This document shows, piece after piece, positions 11,723-24,442 of a stretch of 64,000 nucleotides of DNA. Made by a program: the position numbers and the translations under genes. The DNA comes from Macrotis lagotis (Eukaryota; Chordata; Mammalia; Peramelemorphia; Peramelidae), in NCBI RefSeq assembly GCF_037893015.1, contig NC_133661.1, forward strand, positions 188,492,491-188,556,490, given 5' to 3'. Below the pieces are notes generated by a model. The model ran no database searches. It was given only the letters and a program-made list of their open reading frames with translations, and was not told where the DNA came from. Within the stretch, counting starts at the first letter, position 1. Each line of letters begins with the position of its first letter.

Positions 11723-11769
11723 TTGTATATATGTAATTTGCATGAAAAATATTAAGGAATACAATTATT

Positions 11770-13088
11770 ATTTCTGCATATCTAAAAATTGTGGGTCCAA
11801 GTTATCTCTGTCTTTTCCTCTGCTCTTTGAGAGAACCAGCAATTTCATACTGATTATACATATGCTATCATGCAAAACATATTTCCATATTAGTCATACT
11901 GTAAAAGAAAATATGAATTTAAAAACACAAGAAAAATGAAGAAAGTTTTAAAAAATATGCTTCAATTTGCTTTCAAATTTCATCTGTTCTTTTTCAATTT
12001 CTAATTCTTTGCCACCATACAAAGAGCTGATGTAAATATTTTGATACATATAGTTCCATTTCCACTTTTTATCTCTTTGGGATACAGACCTGGTAATGAT
12101 ATTGTAGGGTAAATGTGAATACCCAGTTTTATAGCCCTTTAGGCATTGATATAAACTGCTATCCAGAATGATTAAATCAGTTCCCCACTTCACCATCAGT
12201 ACCTTAGTGTCACATTTATCCACCATTTGTCATTTTCCTTTTCTGTTATATTTTACAAGATGATAGGTGAATGGTGGTAGTGATTTGGAACATTCTTTTA
12301 TATAAATGATATAATAATACATTTGAAAATATTTCAAACATGCTTCAGCCATTCAAATAATAATCCTATATGATTATGAAAAGTTTGATAGCTATCCTTT
12401 AACCATTTATCAATTGAAGAATGAATCTTTATAAGTTTGACTCAATTCTCTCTATATTATAGAAATTAGACCTTTATCAGCAAATTTTGTCAAATTTTTT
12501 CACAGTTATGATTACTGTGTATTTTCCCCATCCTATCCTCTGCTTTTATTTTGTTTTTCTCTTTCCTTTCACACTGTCCATCCTCAAAAGTACCCGCCTA
12601 ATTCACTATCTCTTTTTTACTTTTTTTTAAAGGGTAAGACAGATTCCTATATGTAAATGAGTGTGTGTTATTCCTTTTTTGAACCAGTCCCAAGAAAATA
12701 AGTTTCAAGCATTCCCCATCACCATCCTTATTTGTCACTCCACTATAAAGGCTCTTTTATAGGAGAAAATTTACCCCATTTGAAGTACCCCTTAACTCTG
12801 CTCTCAGTAAATTCTTTTTTTCTCATTCCTTAATTTTACTGTTTTTAGATACCATGACATCATATTCAAAACATATTCTCTATTTATGCAACCTCCTTCT
12901 AACTGCCCTAAAAATGATGTTTCCTTAGAGTTACAGATATCATCTTATGAAGTAGCAATATAAATAATCTACCCTTATTGAATCCCTTATAATTTCTCTT
13001 TCCTAGTTACCTTTTAGTGCTTCTCTTGAATCTTGTCTCCAAAAGTCAAGTTTTTCATTTGGCTCTGAACTTTTCATTAAGCATTCTT
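11770..13088 (-). mobile_element. Old L1-lineage element, antisense (left part of an interrupted copy)
   Basis: On the minus strand 11770-11945 is 3'UTR-like, 11948-12500 matches an ORF2 C-terminal segment (the 'ttctttgccacca' block also seen near 13715), and 12525-13088 matches the long spacer and ORF1 3' end of the HAL1-like copies at 23220-23460. It breaks off at 13088 inside the ORF1 3' region, which resumes at 27812 after a 14.7 kb insertion. Too decayed to encode protein. Confidence 0.75.
13079..13088. repeat. Target-site duplication, left copy (AAGCATTCTT)
   Basis: The same ten bases recur at 27812-27821. They bracket the large L1 insertion and join two halves of one older ORF1-like sequence. 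Confidence 0.75.
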
Positions 13089-13579
13089 TTTTTATATCAT
13101 ACAAAAGTATATTTCACATAAAATATTTAGATAGGTCTATTTTTTTGTTTTTAATTATTAATTTATTTGTTTTTGATTTTTACAATTTTTCCCCTAATCT
13201 CACTTTTTGTCCACCCACACCACACAGAAGGCAGTCTTTCAGTCTTTACAATGTTTCCATGTCATTCATTGATGTAAGCTGAATGTGTTGAGAGAGATAT
13301 CATATTCTTAAGGATAAAATATAAAATGTAAGAGATAGTAAAATTACATAATAAGATAACATTTTTTTTTAAATTAAAGTTAATAGTCTTTGCTGTTTGT
13401 GTGAACTCCACAATTCTTTCTCTGGATACAGATGGTATTCTCCATCACAGATACCCCATAATTGTCTCTGATTATTGCACTTATGGAATGAGAAAGTCCA
13501 TTAAGATTGATTATCAAATTCATGTTGCTGTTATGATATACAATATTCTTTTGGTTCTGCTCATCTTGCTCAGCATCAC

Positions 13580-16500
13580 TTCATGCAAATCCTTCCAGGC
13601 TTCTCTGAATTCCCTCTTGGTTTTTAGTAGAACAATAGTGTTTCATAATATCCATATGCCACAGTTTGTTTAGCCATTCCCCAACTGATGGCTGTTCACT
13701 CAATTTCCAATTCTTTGCCACCACAAACAGAGCTCCTATGAACATTCTTGAACAAGTAATGATTTTACCCTTTTTCATGATCTCTTCAGGGTATAGACCC
13801 AATAATGGTATTGATCAATCAAAGGGTATGCACATTTTTATTGCCTTTTGAGAGTAATTCCAAATTGCTCTCTAGAAAGATTGGTTGAGTTCAAAGCTCC
13901 ATCAACAATGTATTAATGTCCCAGATTTCCCACATGTCTTCCAACATTGATTCTTGTCCTTTCTGATCATATTGAACAGTCTGAAAGCTGTGAGATGGTA
14001 CCTCAGAGATGCTTTAATTTGCATTTCTCTAATAAGTAATGATTTAGAGCAATTTTACATGTGACTATGGATAGCTTTGATTTTCTCATCTGTAAATTGC
14101 TTCTTCATATCCTTTGACCATTTGTCAGTTAGAGAATGACTTTTTTTTAATAAATTTGACTCAGATCTCTCTCTATATATTTTAGAAATGAATTCTTTGT
14201 CAGAAATGCTAGTTGTAAAAATTGTTTCCCAATTTGTTACATTTCTTTTGATCTGGGTTACAGTGCTTTTGTCTGTTTTGTCTGTGCAAAACCTTTTTAA
14301 TTTAATGTAATCAAAATTATCTAGTTTGTTTTTAATGATGTTGTCCATCTCTTCCTTGGTCATAAACTGCTTACCCTTCCATAGATCTGACAGGTAAACT
14401 ACTTCTTGATCTTCTAGTTTTCTTGCAATTCTGTTTTTTTATTTCTAAACCGTGTATCCATTTTGATCTTATCTTATTAGTATAGGGTGTGAAGTGTTGG
14501 TTTAATCTAAGTATCTTCCATAAGATCTTCCAATTTTACCAACAGTTTTAACAAAGTGAGAGTTTTATCACAATAGCTGAACTCTTTGGGTTTATCAAAC
14601 AGATTACTATAATCATTTCCTACTATTGAACCTTGTATATTTCATTGGCCCACCACTATTTTTTAGCCAGTGCCAGAAAGTTTTGATGAATGATGCTTTA
14701 TGATATAATTTTAGATCTGGTAAGGCTAATCCAACTTCCAACTTCTTTTGCACTTTTTCTTTGAATCCATGGAAATTCTTGACTTTTTATTTCTCTATAT
14801 AAATTTACTTACCACATTTTCTAACTCATTAAAGCAATATTTTGGAATTTTAATTGGTAGGGCATGAAACAAACAGTTTAGTTTTGGTAGAATAGTCATT
14901 GTTATCATATTAGCTCAATGAACAATTGATGTTAGCCCAGTTATTTAAATCTGATTTTGTGTGAGAAATTTTTTTGGTTTCAAAAAGGTTTTGAGTCTGC
15001 CTTGCAGGTAGACTCCCAGTTATTTTATATTGTCTGAGGTTACTTTGAATGGGATTACTCTTTCTTGCACTTTCTGCTGTATCTTGCTAGTAATATTTAG
15101 AAATGTTGAGAATTTATGAGGGTTTATTTTATATCCTGCTGCTTTGCTGATGTTTTTTAGATGATTTTTTAGGATTTTCTAGGTATACCATCATGTCATT
15201 TGTAAAGAGTGAGAGTTTTGTCTCTTCCTTCCCAATTCTAATTCCTTCAATTTCTTTTTCCTTTCTTATTGCAGAGGCTAACATTTCTAATAGGATATTG
15301 AATAGTAGTGGTGATAATGAGCATCATTCTTTCACCCTGATCTTACTGGAAATACCTCTAGCCTATCCCCTGCATATAATGCATGTTTTTGGTTTCAGAT
15401 AGATACTGCTTATTCTAAGGAACAATCCATTTATTCCTACACACTGTAGTGTTTTTAGTAGGAATGGGGGCTGTATTTTATCAAAAGCTTTTTCAGCAAT
15501 TATTGATATAATCATATGATTTCTGATAGATTTATTCTTGATGTAATTAATGATATTAAGAGTTTTCCTAATATTGAAACCAATCTTGCATTCCTGGGAT
15601 AAATCCAATTTGATCATAATGTATTATCCTAGCGATAATGTTGTAATAATTTTACTAATATTTTTATTTAAGATTTTTGCAACTACATTCATCAAGGAGA
15701 TAGGTCTACAACTTTCTTTCTCTGTTTTAACTCTTCCTCATTTAGCTATCAGCACCATATTGGTGTCATAGAAAGATTTAGGCAGATTCCTTCTTCACCG
15801 ATCTTTCCAAAGAGTTTATATAAAATTGTTCCCTAAATGTTTGATAGAATTCAATTGTGAATCCATCTGGTCCTGGAGATTTTTTCCTTAGGGATTTCAA
15901 TAATGGCTTGTTGAGATAGGGTTATTTAGGTTTTTAATTTCTTCTTTATTTAATCTGGGCAAGTTATAGTTTTGTAAATATTCATATATATCACTTAGAT
16001 TGTCAAATTTATTGGCATAGAGTTGGGCACCATAATTCTGAATTATTACTTTAATTTCCTCCTCATTGATGGTGAGTACACCTTTTTCATTTATGATATT
16101 AGCAATTTGGTTTTCTTCCTTTTTTTAAATCAAATTGACCAAAGTTTTATCAATTTTATTGTTTTTTCATAAAATCAGCTCTTGGTTTTATTTATTAGTT
16201 CAACAGTTTCTTGATTTTGATTTTATTAATTTCTGCTTTAATTTTTAGAAGTTCTAATTTGGTATTTAATTGGGGATTTTTAATTTGTTCTATTTCTAAT
16301 TTTTTTAGTTGCATATTTAGTTCATTGATTTCTTCTTACTTTAATTTTTTCATGTAAGCATTTAAAGATATAATATATCTCCTGACAGCCACCTTGAATG
16401 TATCTCATAGGTTTTGCTATGTTGTTTCATTATTGTCATTATCTAGGATTAAATAATTAATTCTTTCTATAATTTGTTGCTTTAATCACTCATTCTTTAA

Positions 16501-17480
16501 AATGAGGTTATTTAGTTTCCAATTAGATCTGGGTCAATGTCTCACTGACCCAGTATTGCATATGATTTTTACTGCATTATGATCTGAGAAAAATGTATTC
16601 ACAATTTCTGCCTTTCTGCAAATGATTATTAGGTTTTAATGCCCTAATACATGGTCAGTTTTTGTGTAAGTGCTATGTACTGCAGAAAAAAAAAGTATAT
16701 TCCTTTCTATCCCCATTCAACTTTCTCAATAGTTCTATCATATCTAGATTTTCTAACAATCTATTTACCTCCTTAACTTCCTTATTGTTTATTTTGTGAT
16801 TAGATTTATCTAAATCTGAGAGTGGGAGGTTGAGATAACCCACTAGTAGTGTTTTGGTTTCTATGTCTTCTTGTAGCTCTTTCAACTTCTCCTGTAAGAA
16901 TATGGATGTTGTCCCATTGGGTGCATACGTATTTAGTATTGAAATTACTTTATTGTTTATGATACCATATAAAGGAATGTAGTTTCCTTCCTTATGTCTT
17001 TTAACACTGTTTATTTTTGCAGATGCTTTGTCTGAGATAAGGATTGCTACCCTTCCTTTTTTTCATTTCAGTTGGAGCAAAATATATTTTGCTTCAACCT
17101 TTTGCCTTTACTCTATGTGTATTTCTCTCCTTCAAGTAAGTTTCTTATAAGCATCATATTGTAGGATTCTGGTTTTTAATCCACTCTGCTATTTGCTTAC
17201 ATATTTTTTAGGTTTTTGCAAGGAAAATGGGGTTAAGTAGCTTGCCCAAGGCCACAAAGATGGGTAATTATTAAGTGTCTGAGACCGGATTTGAACCCAG
17301 GTACTGCTGACTCCAAGGCCGGTACTTTATCCACTGCGTCACCTAGCCACCCAATTTGCTTATATTTTAAGAGAGAGTTCATCCCATTCATATTCAAAGT
17401 TATAACTACTAACTCCTTATTGCCCTCTATGCTATCTACCTTCTGTTTGTACTTTCCCCCTTTTTTCTCTTTATCCATAT
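13580..17480 (-). pseudogene. L1 ORF2 remnant (endonuclease, reverse transcriptase)
   Basis: Recognisable minus-strand segments, N to C: ELVVITLNMNGMNSLLKYKQ (endonuclease start, about 17420), LVGYLNLPLSDLD (endonuclease; GDFN-type motif altered to GYLN, near 16840), an RT block with FNIRKTLNIINYIKN and DIA-like AEKAFDKIQPPFL (15617-15363), a C-terminal domain (14363-14055) and VAKNWKLSEQPSVGEWLNKL (near 13720). Frames change and stops separate these blocks, and a SINE sits in the endonuclease part. It would have encoded the L1 endonuclease and RT. Confidence 0.85.
17200..17353 (-). mobile_element. SINE (WSINE1-like) in L1 ORF2, antisense
   Basis: Flanked by target-site duplication ATTTGCTTA (17191-17199 and 17354-17362). 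Very close to the family consensus, so young. Confidence 0.94.
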
Positions 17481-18039
17481 TCCCCCCCAGTTTTGTTTCT
17501 GAATATCACCACCTTCAGTCTGTTTGCCCTCTTATATCAACCCCTCTCCCCTTTCTTTCCTCTTTCCCTTTTCCCCTTCTTTCCTTCCTTCTGTTAGTTC
17601 CCATTTTTCTCCCCCTCCCCCTCCACCCCCTCCCCTTTTCTCCCTTTTAAAGCTCAAAAGGTAAGGTAGATCCCTTTACTGACTATCTAAGTTAACTTTT
17701 AGCCAAGTCCAATGAGATGAAGGCAGTTTTCATCTTCTCTCTTCTTCTCCTCAATTGCAATAGGTCTTTAGTACTTCTTGATGTAATGATATTTACCCCA
17801 TTCAATCTCCTTCATCTTCCCATCTCTTTATTGTCCCCCTTTTAGGAAGGTATTGTTTTTAAATCACTGAGTCATAGAAATGTTATGAGTGTCCATCACT
17901 TCAGGTTAAGTATATTCTCTCTAATAGAGTTACTATTCTCAAGAGTTATGACAGTCTCTCAAGTGAGTATATAGCTATTTTCATCTTGTTGGATAGCAGT
18001 TTTTTTCTTTACCCTTTATTTTCTACCTTTACATGTATC

Positions 18040-19099
18040 TCTTGAGCCTCCTGTTTGATGTTCAAATTTTCTATTTAGCTCTGGTATTTTCACTGTGAAA
18101 TAATGGAAGTCTCCCATTTATTAACTGTCCATCTTTTCCCCTGGAAGAGAAGGCTTAGCTTTACTGGGTAGTGTAGATACTTGTCTGCATTCCAAGCTCT
18201 TGTTCTTCAGAATATCTAATTCAAGGCCCTTTGATCTATTAATGTTGATGCAACTAGGTCCTGCATTAATCCTTACTGTGGTTCCTTGGTATTAATGGGG
18301 TTTTTTCCCTTTCTGGCTGCTTGAAGGACTTTTTTGTTTTATCTGATAGTTCTGGGATTTGACCCTAAAATTCTTTGGTGTTTTCATTTTAGGATCTCTT
18401 TCCAGAGGAGATCGATGTATGCTTTCAATAATTATTTTGCCCTCTGGTTCCCTGATATCAGGATAATTTCCCATAAATATATCCTTTAATATTAAGTCCA
18501 GGCTTTTTGTCTCTTCAATGTTTTCTGGAATGGCTATAATTCTCAGGTTCTCCCTTCTTGATCTGTTCTTGAGGTCAGTAGTTTTGCTGATGAGGTATTT
18601 TACATTTTCATCTATTTTTTTTTTTGATCTTTTGGTTTTGTTTAAAACAATCTTGTCTTATGAAGTCATTAGTTTCCTCCAATACCATTCTTTTTTTAAG
18701 AGAAGAATATTTTTCTTCATGTATCTTTTGCAACTCCTTTTCCAGTTGGTCAGTTCTATTTTTGAACAAAGTTTCCATTTGCCCAAGTGTAGTTTTGAGA
18801 GAGTCATTTAATTTTAAATTGATTTTTTTTAGTTTTTGCAAGGCAATGGGGTTAAATGGCTTACCCAAGGCCACATAACTAGGTAATTATTGTCTGACGC
18901 CAAATTTGAACTTTGGTACTCCTGACTCAAGGGCCAGTGCTCTATCCACTGTACCACCTAGCTGCCTTTCCAATTGATTTCTAATCTCCTTCTTGATTCC
19001 TTCAGGGAAGTCTTTCTGGGATGGAGACCAATTCATATTTTCCTCAGCAGTGCTAAATCTCTCTGGGTTAAAATTTGTTTCTTCTAAGTAATTTTCCAT
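18040..19099 (-). pseudogene. L1 ORF1 remnant, SINE-interrupted
   Basis: The start codon is at 19099 (MENYLEETNFNPERF). After about 50 residues the frame is cut by a SINE. The coiled coil resumes (LKTTLGQMETLFKNRTDQL, about 18780-18720), and the RNA-binding part IHRSPLERDPK is near 18400. ORF1p is the trimeric RNA-binding chaperone of L1. The frame is broken by the SINE and by further frame changes. Confidence 0.85.
18826..18971 (-). mobile_element. SINE (WSINE1-like) in L1 ORF1, antisense
   Basis: Flanked by target-site duplication AATTGATTT (18817-18825 and 18972-18980). Confidence 0.93.
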
Positions 19100-22039
19100 G
19101 GGCCCCCCTTTATTCTGACCTTTCTTCTACTTTTTAGGATCCTGTGTTGTGGAGGCAGGGATTGGCTCTCAAAGGTTTGCCTTTGAAAATCCTAGAACCT
19201 TTGTTCTCTTAGCTTCATAATTCCAAGGGTTTAACAAATAGGGACTGCTTGTTGCTTTCTCTGCAGTGTTTGGGGCCCTCAGGAACAGGGTCTGTGTCAC
19301 ACTGGGCTGGGCCCTGGAGAAGGGAGTTAATCTCTTTCCATTGAGTGAACTCTGTTGACCACAGTTTAGCTTGAGGGTGTGGGGGTGTAGACTGTTGTTT
19401 GTTCTCCTCAAAGGCCTCCATTGAAAGTACAGAGTTCAGTTCCCTGGCCCAGCTGACTGTTCTCCAAGCATGCTCTGAAACTCTGAGCTGGAACTCACCC
19501 TCCCATAGCTCCTCCCCACCCATACCCCCTGCCAAAGACTCTGCAGCTAAAGTTCAATCTTTCACTCACCAAAGTCTCTATGGCTGAGTCTGGCACTCTT
19601 GCTTCCCCCAGCTGCTGTTCTTGCACTGACCCTTTGCTCTAGTCTCCCAGTACACCCATGGTCTTCTGAGACAGATTTTTTTGGTAGGTGTTCTTCTCCT
19701 AGCTTCTCTTTCTGGATTTTGTTGATGGAATTCCTGTTAAGAGGTTTCTTTCATGTTGTTTCTGAGGGGGGAAAAGAGCACTTAACACAGTACTTGTCTT
19801 CTCTCCACCATTTTTGCCAGAAGTCCCAAGATTTTTTTTTATTGAAGAGAGAGTTTTTATCCCCAAAGCTGGGTTAATCTTTGAGTTTATCTAACAGTAG
19901 ACTACTATAATGATTTCCAGCCATCTCTTTTGCACCTCGGCTATTCCAGTGATCCACCATTCTGTTTCTTAGCTAATACCAGACAGTTTTGATGACTGAT
20001 GCTTTATAATATAATTTTAAATCTGTTAGGGCTAATCCACCTTCTTTTGCACTTTTTTTCATTAAATTCCTGGAAATCTTGGCTTTTTATTTCTCCATAT
20101 AAATTTGCTTACAATTTTTTCCTAATTCATTAAAGTAGTTTTTTAGATTTTGATTGGTAGGGCACTAATTCAGTAGTTTCATTTTGGTAGAATTGTCATT
20201 TTTATTATATCAGTTCAACCTATCCATGAATCTGATTTTATTTGTATCAGAAGGGTTTTGTAATTGTTTACATAAAGTTTCTGAGTCTGCCTTGGCAGGG
20301 AGACTCCCAAGTATTTTATATTGTCTGAAGTAACTTTCAATGGGATTTCTCTTTCTAGCTCTTCCTGCTGTATCTTGCTAGTCATATATAGAAATGTTGA
20401 GGATATATGAGTATATTTTATATTCTGAGACTGTTAAATTTTCTGATTGTTCCTAGTAGTTTTTTTGGGATCCTCTAGGTCATCTACAAAGAGTGAAAGT
20501 TTTTTTTTCTCCCTTTCCAATTCTAATTCCTTCAATTTCTTTTTGTTCTCTTATTGCTGAAACTAACACTTCTAATACAATATTGAATAGTTGTGGTAAT
20601 AATGGGCTTCCTTGTTTCACCCCTGATCTTACTGGGAATGACTCTAGCCTATCCCTATTGCATATAATGCTTGTTGATGGTCTCAGCTAGATACTGCTTA
20701 TTATTCTAAGGAACAATTCATTTATTCCTATGTTCTTTAGTTTTCAGTAGGAATGGGTGCTGTATTTTGCCAAAGGCTTTTTCAGAATCTATTGATATAA
20801 TCATATGATTTCTGATAGGTTTGTTATTTTTATAATTAATTATACTTAGTTTTCCTAATATTGAACCAACCCTGGGATAAATCCTACTAGGTTATAGTGA
20901 TTTATTCTAGTGATAACTTGCTGTAATACTTTTGCTAAAATTTTATGTAAAAATTTTTGCATCTATATTCATCAGGGAGATAGGTCTATAATTTTCTTTC
21001 TCTGTTTTGACTCTTCCAAGCTTACGTATCATCACCATATTGCTGTCATAGAAAGAGTTATGCAGTGTTCAGTCTTCACCTATTTTTCTAAGGAGTTTAT
21101 ATAGAATTGGAACTGGTTGTTCTTTATATGTTTGATGGAATTCACTTGTGAATCCATCTGGCCCTGGAGAATTTTTTCTTAAGGAGTTCAATAATAGCTT
21201 TGTGAATTTCTTTTTCTGAGGTAGCATTGTTTAAGTACTTAATTAACTCTTCATTTAACTTGTGCAAATTATATTTTTGTAAAAAATTGTGCTTTTCACA
21301 TAGATTGTCAAATTTATTGGCATAGAGTTTGGCAAAATAATTCTGAATTATTACTTTAATTTCCTCCTCATTGATGGTGAGTTTACCTTTTTCATTTATG
21401 AGTTAGCAATTTGCTTTTTTCTTTGTTTTTTTAATTCAAATTAACCAGAGGTTTATCAATTTTATTTTTTCATAAAACCAACTCATGATTTTATTTATTA
21501 GTTCAATAATTTTCTTGATTGCAGTTTTCTTAATTTCTCCTTTAAATTTTAGAATTTCAAATTTGTGTTTAATTGGGGATTTTAAATTTCTTCTTTTTCT
21601 AATTTTTTAGTCCCTTGTTTAGTTCATTGATTTCTTCTTTAATTATTTCATGTAAATATTTAAAGATATAATATATCATCTGATAATTGACTTGGCTATA
21701 ACCATTAAGCATGCCATATTGTTTTATTATTATCATTATCTAGGATGAAATCATTAATTCTTTCTATAATTTTTAGTTTGATCCATTCATTCTTTAAAAT
21801 GAGGTTATTTAGTTTCCAATTAATTTGGCCCTGGCGCATTATTGCATATAGCTTTATTGCATTATGATCTGAGGAGCAAGCATTCACTATTTCTGCCTTT
21901 CTGCATTTCATTTTTAGGTTTCTATGCCCTAGTACATGATCAATTTTTGTGTAAGTGCCATGTACTGCAGAAAAAAAAATGTATATTCCTTTCTATCCCC
22001 ATTCAATTTTCTCCAAAGATCTACCAGGCATAAGTTTTC

Positions 22040-22181
22040 TTTTTTCTTTTTCTTAGGTATTTGCAAGGCAATGGGGTTAAGCCTCATAACTAGATAATTA
22101 TATATCTGAGGTCAGACTTGAACTCAGTTCCTCCTGATTCTGGGACCAGTGCTCTATTCACTGGGCCACCCAGCTGTCCCC
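22040..22181 (-). mobile_element. SINE (WSINE1-like), antisense
   Basis: Reverse-complement SINE inside the second L1. Flanks GCATAAGTTTTC and GCCTAAGTTTTC are the target-site duplication. Confidence 0.9.
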
Positions 22182-22437
22182 ATGCCTAAGTTTTCTAACA
22201 ATCTATTTACCTCCTTAACTTCCTTCTTATTTATTTTAAGGTTAGATTTATCTAAATTTGAGTGCCAGAAGTTGAGATCTCCCACTAGTAGAGTTTTGCT
22301 GTGTATGTCCTCCTATAATTTATTCAACTTCACCTCTTAGCATTTGGATGCTATACCACTTGGTGCATATATATTTAGTACTTAAATTGCTTCATTGTCT
22401 ATTGTACCTTTTAGGAAGATATATAGTTTCCTTTCCT

Positions 22438-22447
22438 TATCTCTTTT
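22438..22447. repeat. Target-site duplication, left copy (TATCTCTTTT)
   Basis: Repeats at 25253-25262. On the minus strand the nick context is CCTT/AAAAGAGATA, the classic L1 endonuclease preference TT/AAAA. Confidence 0.85.
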
Positions 22448-22767
22448 TTAAAAATTTTCCTTAATTTAACTACAAATTACAAAAATATTCTTGTTTTAGA
22501 GTAAACATAATACCCCCACTATAAAAATATCAAATCTCATGAGAAATAATGTAAAAGAAAAAGGAAAAAAAATGTGTTTCAGTCTGTTTTCTGATATCAT
22601 CAGCTGTTTCAAGTGGATCACATTCTTTATCATAACTCCATTACAGAAGCTACTTCAATATTTTTCCACAGTTGCTTTTACTGGTTGTAATTCCCTCCAT
22701 CCACTCCTCCCTACTACCATTTATTATAATTTCTCTCTCCTTTCATTCTGTCCCTCTTCAAAACTGT

Positions 22768-22915
22768 GCTGATGAGTCAGTTGAGAAGTGCAGAAGACAG
22801 ACCACTGGCTGTGGGGCCAAGAGGCCCCAAGCCCACATCCTATCCCAGAGACCCAGCAACCACTCAGGCTCATGGTCCTGGACAGACCCAATCCCAGCAC
22901 CTTGCCAAAATTAAA
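22768..22915 (+). mobile_element. Diverged SINE embedded in HAL1-like element
   Basis: A heavily diverged SINE in opposite orientation to its host element. It sits at the same internal position (next to the phrase GTCAGATATAACACATT on the element strand) as the SINE at 49195-49338 of the other HAL1-like copy, and shares its odd substitutions (e.g. GGCCCC/GGGGCC core). It therefore appears to be part of the element rather than a later hit. Confidence 0.75.
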
Positions 22916-23444
22916 AATGCCAATGTGTTATATCTGACTATCTTCTCCTATGATCCATCTTTTCTTCTATCATCCACATTCTCCCCTCCCTTCCCCCATC
23001 CTCCTTCTCTCCTTTTTCTTCTAGTTGTCTATACCATATTAAGTTTGTATGCTGTATCCTCTCTTAGCCATTTCCAATGAGAATGAAGGTTCCCTCATTT
23101 CCCCTTGCCTTTCCCCCTTTATACTATTGCAAAAGCTACATGAAATATCTTTTACATGAAATATCTTAGCCCATTCTATCTCTCCTTTCTCTCAGTACAA
23201 TTCGCTTTCTCCCATTGAATTCTTTTTTTTTATATATTTATTATATCTTTAAATTCAGTTCTGTCCTGTGCCTCATCTTTAAAATCTCCTTCTATCTGAT
23301 CTATTGAATTAGAAGGTACATATTAGTATTATAGGTATCATCTTTCCATGCAAGAATACAAGCAGTTCATCACCATTACATCCCTCATAATTTACCCTTC
23401 TTGTCTAGCCTCTATATGCTTCACCTGAGTCCTGTTCTTGAAGA

Positions 23445-24442
23445 TCAAACTTTCTGTTCAGCTCTGGTCATTTCAACAGGAACATTTGAAATATCCCATG
23501 CTTCATTGAAAGTCCATCTTTTCCCTTGGAAGAATATCCTCAATTTTGCTGGGTGGTTGATTCTTGGCTGCATTCCAAGATCTTTTGACTTCTGGAATCT
23601 TATATTCCATGTCCTAGGAGCCTTTAATGTAGATGGTGCTAAATCTTGTGTTATCCCTCCTGCAGCTCCACGATATTTGAAATATTTCCCTCTGGCTGTT
23701 TGTAATATATTCTCTTTGACTTGGGAGTTCTGGAACTTGGCTATAATATTCCTGGGGGTTGGGGTTTTTTGGATCTCTTTCAGTAGGAGATCGGTAGATT
23801 CTCTCATTTTCTATTTTACCCTCTGCTTCTAGGGTATAAGAGCAGTTTTCCTATAGAAATTCTTTAAACATGAGGTCAAGGCTCTTTTCCTGTTCGTGAC
23901 TTTCAGGTAGCCAAATAATTTTAAAATTACCTTTCCTGCATCTGTTTTCCAGATCAGTTGTTTTTTCAGTGAAATATTGCACATTTTCTTCTAGTTTTTC
24001 ATTCTTTTGATGTCGAATTATTGTCTCTTCAGTTCTCGCAAAGTCATCAGCTTCCTTTAGCTCTATTCTACATCTGAAGGATTGTTTTCCTCAGAGAGCT
24101 TTCTTATCTCCTTTTCCATCTGGCTAATTCTACTTTTTAAACCATTCTTCTCCTCAATAACTTTTTGACCTGTTTTATCCATTTCACCTATGCTGGTTTT
24201 TGACATGTTATTTTCTTCAGCACTTTTTTGATCTCCTTAACTAAGCTGCTGACTTCATATTCATATTTTCCTCCATCTCTCTCATTTCTTTTCCCAATTT
24301 TCCTTCTATCTCCCTTACTTGATTTTTCAAAATCTTTTTTGAGCTCTGTCATCGCCTGAGCCCAACTTCTATATTTACTGGCATCTTTACATGCAGAAGC
24401 CTGGACTTTCTCATCTTCAGTTTGAGTATTTTGGTCCTCCAT
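23445..24442 (-). pseudogene. HAL1-like ORF1 remnant
   Basis: The N-terminus at 24442 reads MEDQNTQTEDEKVQASACKD, with a charged coiled-coil segment to about 24190. The C-terminal RNA-binding part (23807-23445) keeps RNIIAKFQNSQVKENILQ and LGMQPRINHPAKLRIFFQGK, the conserved end of marsupial L1 ORF1p. The middle is out of frame with stops. The open + strand frame at 23401-23832 is only its mirror image. Confidence 0.82.

Larger units (their letters stand above)
2391..11765. repeat. Segmental duplication block A (dead OR copy)
   Basis: This block aligns colinearly with 39235-50940. Shared landmarks in the same order are an antisense L1 5' region, an old SINE, CA and CT microsatellites, two MIR relics, a GT microsatellite, the OR exon and an L2 3' end. 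By eye the flanks look roughly 80-85 % alike. Block A alone carries the SINEs at 2448, 10368, 10784, 10995 and 11234, so these landed after the duplication. The right end merges into the antisense L1 stack. Confidence 0.88.
13089..19834 (-). mobile_element. L1 LINE, near full-length, antisense, broken
   Basis: In minus-strand order: 5' end at about 19834 (GCCA-rich start), 5'UTR to 19100, ORF1 19099 to about 18040, ORF2 about 17480 to 13580, and a 3'UTR ending in the T/A-rich tail near 13140-13089. Two SINEs interrupt it (17200-17353 in the ORF2 endonuclease part and 18826-18971 in ORF1), and ORF2 has many stops. The rest of an earlier L1 (19835 onward) abuts its 5' end. The 13089-13140 A/T-rich strip may be that earlier L1's own tail. 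Confidence 0.88.
19835..22447 (-). mobile_element. Second L1 LINE, ORF2 part, 3'-truncated, antisense
   Basis: From about 19840 the sequence matches the ORF2 region that starts near 14550 in the neighbouring L1 and runs parallel to it (e.g. 20690-20810 versus 15400-15520). About 1.4 kb of the 3' end is missing at the junction with the first L1. It continues through RT and endonuclease remnants to 22447, where a HAL1-like element interrupts it, and resumes at 25253. All frames are broken. Confidence 0.85.

Noticed and set aside
17291-17650. Proline/serine-rich + strand frame of 119 codons
   Set aside because: Covers an antisense SINE and the pyrimidine-rich strand of an L1 spacer; low-complexity artefact.
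23401-23832. Open + strand frame of 143 codons
   Set aside because: It is the mirror of the HAL1-like ORF1 C-terminal region on the minus strand and shows no domain of its own.
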